A DNA stretch of 46,530 nucleotides from Lachnospiraceae bacterium UBA7143. Lineage in GTDB: Bacteria; Bacillota; Clostridia; Lachnospirales; Lachnospiraceae. Within the stretch, counting starts at the first letter, position 1; each line of letters begins with the position of its first letter. Location: NCBI GenBank assembly GCA_002491905.1, contig DKWV01000020.1, positions 1 to 46,530 of the forward strand, given 5' to 3'. This document shows positions 16,537-24,214 of the stretch, piece by piece. The translations under genes were made by a program, and so were the position numbers. The notes beneath the pieces are model-generated. The model searched no databases, had not been told where the DNA came from, and saw nothing but the letters and a program-made list of their open reading frames with translations.

Positions 16537-18345
16537 CTATCCATCCACCTTTTCCGCCGGAATCATCAGTCTGACTCTCGTCCCCTGTCCCGGCTCCGAG
16601 TACACGTGAATGCGGTAGCCTTCCCCGTAGTGCAGCTTCATCCGCTGGTTGATATTGTACAGGCCGATACTCTTACTGCGGCTCATATCCCGGATCTCGA
16701 TATCCATCCTCAGTTTATAAAGCGCCTCCTCCGACATACCACAGCCGTTATCATCCACGTCAATCATCAGGAGCGTGGTCTCGTCCAACTTTTTCGTGTA
16801 GACGGAAATGACAATCATGCCGCCCTCCTCCGTCTCATCCAGCCCGTGAACAACGGCATTTTCCACCACAGGCTGTAACAGCAGGGGCAGAATACGGCAT
16901 TCGGCAAGCGCTATCCCCTCAGCGATGTTCTTCTGATAGCCGATCCTGCCGCCAAAGCGCAGTCTCTGTATCTCCATATATTCATCCACATGCCGCAGTT
17001 CCGCCTCCAGGGTAGTGTAAGCAGTGCCCGTGTTTTCCAGCACATACCTCATGGATTTCCCCAGAAGCTTAATCGCCGTCGCCGCCTCCCGGTCTCCCGC
17101 CGTAAGCGCCTTCATGCGGATCATTTCCAGTGTGTTATAGAGAAAATGCGGGTTAATCTGGCTTGCCAGCATCTTAAACTCCATCTCCTGCTGCCTGATC
17201 AGAAGTTCCTGCTCCTTGATCTGCGCTTCGTATGCCCTGGCTTCCTGCTCTTTGATATTTTTCACCATGACCTGCAGATCCCCGAACGCCTCGGATATCT
17301 CGTCGCTGCCACGCAAAGCGGGAATCAGCTCATAGTCCTGATTGCTCACTTTATGCATTTCCTGTCTGAGAAGCCGCACCCTCCCCGTAAAATAATTCGT
17401 GAAAATATGTATGAGGATACCCGGAATCGCCAGGGCAGTCAATATAATCGCGCCGCATATACCTAAAATATTCCTGATTTCCGTATAGCCATGTTCGTCC
17501 AGCGTGCATATGTAGATTTTGGAGCCGGACTGGTAGGCGTGAAACGTTGATATATTGATAAAGCACTGCCGGCCATTCAGCTTTTCCTGCCCGATATACT
17601 GGAAATAAGATTCGTCATAGTCAATCCTGATCGGCTGCGCTTTTCCGCTCCTGTCCATATCCGTAGCGTAAAATACCGATCCCCGGTCCACCGACATCAA
17701 ACTGTTGTACTCCGTATTATCCACCCAGATCCGCAGATAATTGGAATCTATGTGAATGACGAGCGCCGCATGGTAAGGCGAATTGACCAGCTGGATCGCC
17801 TTCACCAGACACAGGTCCCATTTGCTGTCCCGGTAGCCGTCCTCCCACGGAATAGCCTGCCAGAATACATTCGCCTGTTCCATCGACCGCTGGTACCATC
17901 CCGTCTTCTCCGTCTCTTCGTCCACACAGATAAATTGTTTGTACTTTGAAAGATAGGGATTGTCCGTATAAATATCAATGGCGCTGATCTGCGCATAGTT
18001 TTTGGCATACCGGTTCAGCACCTCATTTCGGTCAACCGCCCTCATATACTCCTGCCTGCTCTCAAACTCTTCCGAAAGAATGTTCCGCACCCCTGCATCA
18101 AACGAAATGTCCCTCGAAATACCATAGACTTCTCTGGTAATGTCAAACATGATATTTCTCACACGGTCGTTGTCCGACTTTAGTAAGTCCTTATAGTAAT
18201 TTCCCATCATATGATGCGTGTACATAAGCAGGAAGGAACCGATCAGAATAATCGGCACCGCAACTACAACCGTATAGATCCGATAAAGCTGTTTCTTGAT
18301 AGTCACCCTGTTAAAGCGCGTGACTAAATTTTGTATTCCACTCAT
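16537..18345 (-). CDS. YesM-type sensor histidine kinase
   Basis: The 602-residue kinase has a membrane segment at about 21-41 and an extracellular sensor at about 45-290. A second segment follows at about 293-315, then a HAMP linker and coiled coil. The HisKA_7TM-like/His_kinase domain carries the phospho-acceptor H400 (QINPHFLYNTLE), and an ATPase domain has LQPVVENAVVHG and a DVDDNGCGMS motif. It should sense an extracellular sugar or cell-surface signal and phosphorylate the response regulator at 10912. Kinase and regulator genes are on opposite strands about 4 kb apart, which is unusual for this normally adjacent pair. Confidence 0.93.
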   Translation of the reverse strand: MSGIQNLVTRFNRVTIKKQLYRIYTVVVAVPIILIGSFLLMYTHHMMGNYYKDLLKSDNDRVRNIMFDITREVYGISRDISFDAGVRNILSEEFESRQEYMRAVDRNEVLNRYAKNYAQISAIDIYTDNPYLSKYKQFICVDEETEKTGWYQRSMEQANVFWQAIPWEDGYRDSKWDLCLVKAIQLVNSPYHAALVIHIDSNYLRIWVDNTEYNSLMSVDRGSVFYATDMDRSGKAQPIRIDYDESYFQYIGQEKLNGRQCFINISTFHAYQSGSKIYICTLDEHGYTEIRNILGICGAIILTALAIPGILIHIFTNYFTGRVRLLRQEMHKVSNQDYELIPALRGSDEISEAFGDLQVMVKNIKEQEARAYEAQIKEQELLIRQQEMEFKMLASQINPHFLYNTLEMIRMKALTAGDREAATAIKLLGKSMRYVLENTGTAYTTLEAELRHVDEYMEIQRLRFGGRIGYQKNIAEGIALAECRILPLLLQPVVENAVVHGLDETEEGGMIVISVYTKKLDETTLLMIDVDDNGCGMSEEALYKLRMDIEIRDMSRSKSIGLYNINQRMKLHYGEGYRIHVYSEPGQGTRVRLMIPAEKVDG

Positions 18346-18400
18346 AAGTAATCCCTCGCATTGTTATATCGTACCACGTTATTCTCCGATGCGCCACTAT

Positions 18401-18455
18401 AATCGAGTAGGAGCCTGCATACACGGAGAATGCCTGTCTTTTGGCAGTCTCCCGC
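18401..18455. repeat. Hairpin repeat, copy D
   Basis: AATCGAGTAGG (18401-18411), then ACACGGAGAATGCC and a 9-bp stem with one mismatch (18426-18434 with 18443-18451), then CTCCCGCATGAGAC. The same blocks in the same order occur at 12542-12655. The two copies are direct repeats bracketing the kinase-transporter operon. Confidence 0.6.
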
Positions 18456-18528
18456 ATGAGACTTAGGGAACCGCTGATTAAAATCGCAAACAATATTACC
18501 GATCATCATCAACAGCAACTTTGAGAAA

Positions 18529-18561
18529 ATATCGGTTTATGTTTTGGCTATGCCCCGATAT
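18529..18561 (-). terminator. Weak terminator candidate after the membrane-protein gene
   Basis: ATATCGG/CCGATAT stem with a 19-base loop and a short T-rich end on the minus strand, about 35 bp after the stop at 18597. The loop is long and the stem AT-rich. Confidence 0.3.
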
Positions 18562-18596
18562 ATGACACTGGCATAACCGAATGGCTTTTTTGACAA

Positions 18597-20150
18597 TCAA
18601 AAATGGATGCTCTGCTTTACAACGTGTGGATCTGAGCTCTGTCTCTTTAACAAAATCACGACAAGAAGCAGTCCATCCACCATAACGTATCTGGTGAACG
18701 GCATTTCTATATGATAATCATTGACCATTCCGACGATACAAAATATACTCAGAAGCAGTCGGATAAAATAACTTATGGCTAAATAGTTTTTACAGCGATT
18801 TAAAACAGGACTTCCCCATTTCCAGCTTAACAATACCAAAACAACAGCCAGAACTAAGACACTGATTAGCCACATCCATATATGTCCCTGTCGAAAAAAG
18901 AGTCCGCCCGCACTGCTTCCGCTTTCAAAATACAGATATCCATTGCTCCCAGAAGGCAAAAAGAGAGTGTCCAGTTCATGATTCTTTCCGGATATAAAAC
19001 ACCGCACAGCGGACATCCGATATCCAAGCCAGTCCACGTATCCGCCTGCCTTAAAACCTGTTCCTCTTTTCATCAAACTATGAAAAATATCTCTTACTCG
19101 GCTGTTTCTCACGATCATGATGCCCCAGCAGCCCACTATATAAAATACAGCCGGCAAAAAGGAATACGCATATATCCTGTTTCTGGTTTTTCCTTCTGCC
19201 ATTTTTTCTTTCTGTGCTCCCTTATTTTCTGAAACAAATACAAATACGCACCATAAAACATAATAGATTGCAAGATCAATCGGATATGCACCGCTCCTTT
19301 CCGCAAGCATATAGGAAATACCGTTCATAAACAAATAAAGCACAAAGCTGATTCCAAAATACCGCAAGCCGGAAAGGAACCATTTACCATCCGATTCCCT
19401 GCCCGCGCCTCTGTCCCTTTTTCTAAAAACAAGTTGATAAACAAACGGAAGGCATATCATCAGTACCGGTTCCTGCAATCGCACGAACAAGTACCATTCT
19501 CCGCCTATCCCCTCAAGACAGGATGAGCACAAAAACAGCCCCAGGCAAACCATCCATGTCACCCAGAGCCGTCTTTTTCTCTCCTTACCCTCTGCTTTCG
19601 ACTGTAACGCTATTCCCCAAATGATACTCTCAACAAGCCACACAAAAAGCAATGCCTTTTCTTCCCTGTTTTTTATACCAGCAGCGGCACAAACTACTAT
19701 CATCAAAGTCCAGCACGGCATACAGCAGACTACAGTGGAAAAGCTCCGTTTTCCCATAATCTTTCGGATAATAATCCTGCTAAACGATATCACATACACA
19801 GGTGCCGTGATAAGCAAAAATATTCCAATTATATTGAAACCTGTATTAACAGTAAGCCAATTCTGTCTCCAAAAAAATGCCAGACAGGAAATGAGAATAG
19901 CGCTTATACTTAAAAAGATACATTTCTGAACAGATAGCGTTTCATCTCTGCCCGCCTTAACAGACACATAAAGCAACAGAATTGCAAATGCCTCCGTTGC
20001 TCTTCCCGCCTGCCGCTGTACCCATAATACAGGTTCATCCACCAATTCCAACCCTAAATATATACAGCCAGCACACACAGCAAATAGAAGGAGCAGGCAC
20101 ATACAGCGGCTTGTCTTCTTGTAAACAGCTTTTTCCTTTTCCACGATCAT
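18597..20150 (-). CDS. Polytopic membrane protein, possibly a remote SEDS relative
   Basis: The 517-residue protein has roughly twelve predicted membrane segments and basic cytoplasmic loops (for example KAEGKERKRR). I do not recognise it firmly. The C-terminal third (an LPSGSNGYLYFE loop, then a hydrophobic pair and EMPFTRYVMVDGLLL) faintly recalls the layout of FtsW/RodA/SpoVE proteins; that is only a resemblance. It starts 19 bp after the preceding gene and is the last gene of the dynamin operon. A membrane partner for the dynamin-like proteins would fit, but is inferred from position only. Confidence 0.6.
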   Translation of the reverse strand: MIVEKEKAVYKKTSRCMCLLLLFAVCAGCIYLGLELVDEPVLWVQRQAGRATEAFAILLLYVSVKAGRDETLSVQKCIFLSISAILISCLAFFWRQNWLTVNTGFNIIGIFLLITAPVYVISFSRIIIRKIMGKRSFSTVVCCMPCWTLMIVVCAAAGIKNREEKALLFVWLVESIIWGIALQSKAEGKERKRRLWVTWMVCLGLFLCSSCLEGIGGEWYLFVRLQEPVLMICLPFVYQLVFRKRDRGAGRESDGKWFLSGLRYFGISFVLYLFMNGISYMLAERSGAYPIDLAIYYVLWCVFVFVSENKGAQKEKMAEGKTRNRIYAYSFLPAVFYIVGCWGIMIVRNSRVRDIFHSLMKRGTGFKAGGYVDWLGYRMSAVRCFISGKNHELDTLFLPSGSNGYLYFESGSSAGGLFFRQGHIWMWLISVLVLAVVLVLLSWKWGSPVLNRCKNYLAISYFIRLLLSIFCIVGMVNDYHIEMPFTRYVMVDGLLLVVILLKRQSSDPHVVKQSIHF

Positions 20151-20169
20151 TTTTCTTCCGTTCCTCTAT

Positions 20170-20559
20170 TCATAAATCAATTCTTCTCTGAAGCTTATCA
20201 CACAATTCTTTAATGCCTCTTGTCACTTCTTCTACAATATCTTCTTTTTTCAGGTAATCTCTAAGCTCTTCATTCGTCCCTGCCTTCAGAATGCGGGTAT
20301 ACTGAAGATCAGCGTTTATCCGGCTCACCAACAGCAACAAAACCCGTTCCTGGTCAGGCGTATCCGCATGATGGACAACATCGATCTGTGCCAAATCCGG
20401 CGTGCCGGGGATCTCAAACTGCAGCGCAACTGACTCGAAGGAACCTTCCGGCGGAATCTTTTCCCCAATCCGGTCACAAGTCGCCTCCAGACTATATCGT
20501 GTCAAAAGTTTTAACTTTTCTTCATTTGAAGGCCCTTTCTTTTTACCAAATATTTTCAT
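20170..20559 (-). CDS. Hypothetical protein, 129 residues
   Basis: Small soluble protein with a basic N-terminus (MKIFGKKKG) and an acidic, mostly helical C-terminal half. No signal peptide, membrane segment or known motif was recognised. It lies between the EcsC-type gene (48 bp gap) and the polytopic membrane protein (19 bp gap) on the same strand, so it is part of the operon. The ribosome site (AAAAGG) is modest. Confidence 0.65.
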   Translation of the reverse strand: MKIFGKKKGPSNEEKLKLLTRYSLEATCDRIGEKIPPEGSFESVALQFEIPGTPDLAQIDVVHHADTPDQERVLLLLVSRINADLQYTRILKAGTNEELRDYLKKEDIVEEVTRGIKELCDKLQRRIDL

Positions 20560-20607
20560 TATTTATCCACGCCTTTTCCCACTATTCGCCTCATATATTT
20601 TATTCGT

Positions 20608-21405
20608 TTACCTTTTCCTGAGTAAATAACGTTTCCGATACTTTAATTGCACATAACGCATAATCTTCTGATAGTAAACCGGATTCGCCGCACCGCCCAG
20701 TATTCCTACGATTGGAAGTCCCTGAATAAATTTCATGACCAGCATCTCTGTCGCAAAAGCATTTGCCGTCTTTTCAATCTGCTGTTTCAGTTCCCTTTCA
20801 TCAAAAACCATCTCCGTATCCCCGGCTATATAGCTGTTGTTTTCCGAATCCAAAAGCTTCCAGTCCCCGCCACCCGTCATAGACGTTTCCAACAGTTTGA
20901 GAATAAATACTTTTTCCTCTGGCGCATCATAATCGAATCCGTATTTCAGCGCTGTTTCATATACGCCGCGAAGCAGCACACCCACCCAGATCACAATATC
21001 TGGCAGACCGATGCCAAGAGCGCCAAGGCCAATGCCCTCAACTGTTGTAACCACTGTATTGAGGGCATTGCTGCCAGCAGCTCTCGTTCGAATCCTTCCG
21101 ATTTCTTTTCTGCCTCCTTTGACGTCCATTGCAAAGTCATTAATCTGAAACTCTTTTGCGAGCAAATCTTTGTCATAAGTCTTTTCAATAATAGTAGCGC
21201 CTTTTTCAAAAACCAGACCGAATGCTTTCGCAAACGCTTTCTGCAGACCAGACATGACTTTTTCGGGAATCCTGTCTTCCAGTTCGGTTTTCCAGACCGA
21301 GGCGTTTTTATGCTTTTCGGCATATTGGAGGAGTTTTTGTTCCTCCCGCTCGATTTTTTGTAGTTCTTTCTCTATTGGAGAAATTTTGGCTTTGAATAAC
21401 CCCAT
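20608..21405 (-). CDS. EcsC-family protein
   Basis: The 265-residue protein matches the EcsC family. Its charged N-terminal helix (KELQKIEREEQKLLQYAE) is followed by a central hydrophobic glycine-rich stretch (GIGLGALGIGLPDIVIWVGVLLRGVYE) and the family segment YGFDYDAPEEKVFILKLLE. A late LPIVGILGGAANPVYYQKI stretch and a basic tail close it. Function is poorly known; EcsC proteins are membrane-associated and recur near membrane-stress genes. Start ATG 21405 follows AAAGGAG; the frame is open to 21444 without a ribosome site. Confidence 0.82.
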   Translation of the reverse strand: MGLFKAKISPIEKELQKIEREEQKLLQYAEKHKNASVWKTELEDRIPEKVMSGLQKAFAKAFGLVFEKGATIIEKTYDKDLLAKEFQINDFAMDVKGGRKEIGRIRTRAAGSNALNTVVTTVEGIGLGALGIGLPDIVIWVGVLLRGVYETALKYGFDYDAPEEKVFILKLLETSMTGGGDWKLLDSENNSYIAGDTEMVFDERELKQQIEKTANAFATEMLVMKFIQGLPIVGILGGAANPVYYQKIMRYVQLKYRKRYLLRKR

Positions 21406-21515
21406 AGCGAGGCTCCTTTCGATTGCCGGTTTGACAACTAACAATTTTTACTTATCTGAATCTTTTTCATAAGCTTTGCACAGCACTAACAGGTATCCCA
21501 TAAAAATTAGTGTTT

Positions 21516-21986
21516 TCATTTATTTTCAACTGCTTTATATGCTTCTTCCGCAGATTCCATGCCAAACATGACGCGTAGCAGCGAATCGCCATACTTCCCA
21601 TACATCTGTATCGCTATATTCATACTGTCTTCAATTACCGTAGAAGAAGTCGTGCAGTCGTCACAGTCCACATAAAATCTGTAGCGGATCTCACCATCGC
21701 TGAAATCCATATCAAAACATCCGAGAGACAAGTGATAGTTTACGCGGGTTAAAAACTCTGCAACCTCTTTGCGCTGTTCCTCATCAACATCCATATCAAT
21801 GCAACCATATGTAACAAATCCCCATTCTGTAATGTTAATTATAAATTTAATTTTTTTAATTTTTCCCTCCATCGCGAAATTGAGACGAATTATCCCGTTA
21901 TCGCGGTCAAACTCATATTTGTACTCACAATCCTCCATGTGAGAAACTAACATATTAGCGATCTGTGAAGAATATTTTTTGCTCAT
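21516..21986 (-). CDS. YbjN-domain protein
   Basis: The 156-residue protein has a YbjN/type III chaperone-like alpha-beta fold. Alternating strands run NGIIRLNFAMEG, IKFIINIT and GFVTYGCID, then a helix with FLTRVNYHLSLGCFDMDFSDGEIRYRFYVD. Such proteins usually act as small binding or chaperone-like regulators. Start ATG 21986 follows AAAGGGG; the frame runs to 22013. A 115-bp AT-rich gap separates it from the dynamin-like gene upstream, the largest gap inside the operon. Confidence 0.72.
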   Translation of the reverse strand: MSKKYSSQIANMLVSHMEDCEYKYEFDRDNGIIRLNFAMEGKIKKIKFIINITEWGFVTYGCIDMDVDEEQRKEVAEFLTRVNYHLSLGCFDMDFSDGEIRYRFYVDCDDCTTSSTVIEDSMNIAIQMYGKYGDSLLRVMFGMESAEEAYKAVENK

Positions 21987-22101
21987 AACAGCAACCCCTT
22001 TCTTAAGTCTCACATCTTAAAAATACCATAAATCCATACGAAAAAGTTATTGTTTTATTGAGAACTTTCAACTCACAAACAAAGTCATAAACAGACAAAA
22101 T

Positions 22102-23661
22102 TCATACAAGCGCATCACGCAAATTGCGCACATCGCGCAACACCATGAGAACATTCAACGATCTTTCCGAGAGCTGATTTGCATATTGCTCCATCCGCTC
22201 GATATCATCCTCATACCCTCCTTTTAGGATAGGTGTATTTGTTGTCTCGACACTGGATTTTACCGAAGCAAAAAATTCATCAATCCGCAGTTTCAGACGC
22301 GGTAGCAAGATCCGTTCCACCTCGTTTATGGTTGCTCCGACATAGTCATTATAAACACGGTATGTTTTCCCTACCATATAACGATCAATGTCAAACAGGC
22401 CCCGCTCATAGACCTTGTATTCCGGTGCAGGCACTTGAAACCCGGATAAGCATTTATTAAATTCCTGGCGGATACTGTAGGAAACACTTATATTGCCATA
22501 AATTCCATTTGACCCAACCGTCCGCTTTCTGAGGCTGGTCGCAAAGTCAAGGGCAATATCAGAAATATGGCTTTTGGCGGAATCCGCATAATTGTTAATA
22601 TTATCTTTGGTGAACGCATTCAGCCTTTCTCTCAGGCCGCCTGTCAGAAGCATATGCAAGCGGTCCTTCTCGCTTATGCATCTGCTGTCGATCTGGCTGG
22701 ATAGTAAATTCCTGTCCAAACTGGTCTGTCGCTTTTGTCTTCCGATGATAGCCTTGTTTTTGTCCCGAAGCTTTTCGGTTTCCTCATACAGTTCACGGAT
22801 CCGCTGATCGCATTCTGCCTTTATTTTTTTCAGTTCCGTATACGCCATTGTCAGCGGCGTATCTGCCTGTAGCGCCTGCCTGTTGTCTTCAATCATTCTC
22901 TCAAGCCATTCATCCAGTCCATCGAGATAGGCATCGTTCTTATTTTGGGAATCTACACGAAAATATTTTCCCTGTCCGACTCTTTGATTGCCATACTCAG
23001 AGAGGACAAACCTCGCCCGCTCCTCCAAATCTGCCAACTGCTGTTCGCCGCCCTGCAGCAAATTGATACAGTTTAAAACGGAGATAAAATTACCGTTTGT
23101 CAGCTCCTGCATTTCGTTTAGGAAAACCCTCTCATCCTGTTCCGCAAACTTTGTGCACAGGAAATTGATAATACAAAAATCCGCATTTCGGATTTCCGTA
23201 CGGGTCACCTCATCCAGTCTCCTTTGGGCATCATCATTCATGCCCGGCGTATCAATAATGATAATATCGTTTTTCAACATGTCTGACGGATATTCGATGA
23301 TAATTTGATAATTACTGTATTGCCCGTCACCTGTTTGATCCGTGATAATTTCCTCTGCAGCCTGCCGGGAAACCTCCATTTCCTGATTCTGTGTCATATG
23401 CTTTAGGATAATACGTGTTTTTTCACCATAGCGGATCTTTGTAACTACTTTCGTCACAGGGAAAATCCCGGTAGGGAGATCCGTGCCTAATAAAGCATTG
23501 ATAAGGGATGACTTTCCGGTAGAAAACATACCGCATACCACAATACAAAACGGGCGCTTTTCACGGGCCAGAACCAGCTTCTCTTTACCGTAATCCTCGG
23601 CTTCTTCCAGATGCCCGAGAATCCTCCTGTCACACAACGTTTCAATCGACTTCGCCATCAT
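22102..23661 (-). CDS. Dynamin-like GTPase 1
   Basis: The 519-residue dynamin-family protein has an intact GTPase site. The P-loop GMFSTGKSS is at 44-52, a G2 threonine lies in the region 64-70, G3 DTPG at 137-140, and the G4-like strand SVLNCIN at 194-200. The C-terminal half is helical and charged (EETEKLRDKNKAIIGRQKRQ region), fitting a stalk. A hydrophobic paddle is not obvious, so membrane contact may come from its partners. The gene overlaps the small membrane-hairpin gene by 20 bp. It likely forms mixed assemblies with the larger dynamin-like GTPase encoded upstream. Confidence 0.88.
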   Translation of the reverse strand: MMAKSIETLCDRRILGHLEEAEDYGKEKLVLAREKRPFCIVVCGMFSTGKSSLINALLGTDLPTGIFPVTKVVTKIRYGEKTRIILKHMTQNQEMEVSRQAAEEIITDQTGDGQYSNYQIIIEYPSDMLKNDIIIIDTPGMNDDAQRRLDEVTRTEIRNADFCIINFLCTKFAEQDERVFLNEMQELTNGNFISVLNCINLLQGGEQQLADLEERARFVLSEYGNQRVGQGKYFRVDSQNKNDAYLDGLDEWLERMIEDNRQALQADTPLTMAYTELKKIKAECDQRIRELYEETEKLRDKNKAIIGRQKRQTSLDRNLLSSQIDSRCISEKDRLHMLLTGGLRERLNAFTKDNINNYADSAKSHISDIALDFATSLRKRTVGSNGIYGNISVSYSIRQEFNKCLSGFQVPAPEYKVYERGLFDIDRYMVGKTYRVYNDYVGATINEVERILLPRLKLRIDEFFASVKSSVETTNTPILKGGYEDDIERMEQYANQLSERSLNVLMVLRDVRNLRDALV

Positions 23662-24175
23662 ATTGTCTCCATATAGCGGCTATACTCTGGCCTGCCTGTT
23701 CAACCTGGTCAAGATATCCCTGCATCTGTTTTTCCCAGACAGTTTTATGTTTTTGACCATTGCCTGCGTTTACGCCGGTAAAGGTTAAACCGCCGCCGAT
23801 CACCGCACCGACGATGCCAAGTACTATCTTCGAGGAAATGAGATAGCCTGCCGCGGCACCCGCCGAAACGCCTGCCGCAGTCGCCAAAATCGTTACAGGG
23901 ATATTGGCACCCACTGCAGATATTCCCTCGATTTTAGTCAGATGCAGTGCGGACAACGCGCGCAAAACCTCCGATTTCGCCTGTTCATTTTTCTGAGAGA
24001 CCATCCAGCGTCCCTCTACCGTCATCTGTGTTGACCATCGCTTTATTTTGCTTTGAAATATCCGATCCAAATCTTCAAAAAGAATGCCGCCCTGACTGTC
24101 GCGGGAATGGACTGCCTGAACCATTTCCTCCTGAAGGGTACCCCATTGTATTAAAAAAGCTTCCGATGTTTTCAT
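23642..24175 (-). CDS. Small protein with Gly/Ala membrane hairpin
   Basis: The 177-residue protein has a helical N-terminal part and then two glycine/alanine-rich hydrophobic stretches (about 88-111 and 115-135) with little charge between them. That suggests a membrane hairpin. The C-terminal helix holds KQMQGYLDQVEQAGQ. No family was recognised. Its 3' end overlaps the next dynamin-like gene by 20 bp, so the two are translationally linked. It may be the membrane anchor of dynamin-like GTPase 1. The RBS is GGGGG before ATG 24175. Confidence 0.7.
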   Translation of the reverse strand: MKTSEAFLIQWGTLQEEMVQAVHSRDSQGGILFEDLDRIFQSKIKRWSTQMTVEGRWMVSQKNEQAKSEVLRALSALHLTKIEGISAVGANIPVTILATAAGVSAGAAAGYLISSKIVLGIVGAVIGGGLTFTGVNAGNGQKHKTVWEKQMQGYLDQVEQAGQSIAAIWRQYDGEVD

Positions 24176-24214
24176 GATAATCCCCCTGTTAAATCCTGCA
24201 AAATGTGCAGCCTG

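Noticed and set aside
18541..18596. GGCTATGCC/GGCATAACC stem before a T-run on the plus strand
   Set aside because: No plus-strand gene ends here, and the T-run is several bases away from the stem.
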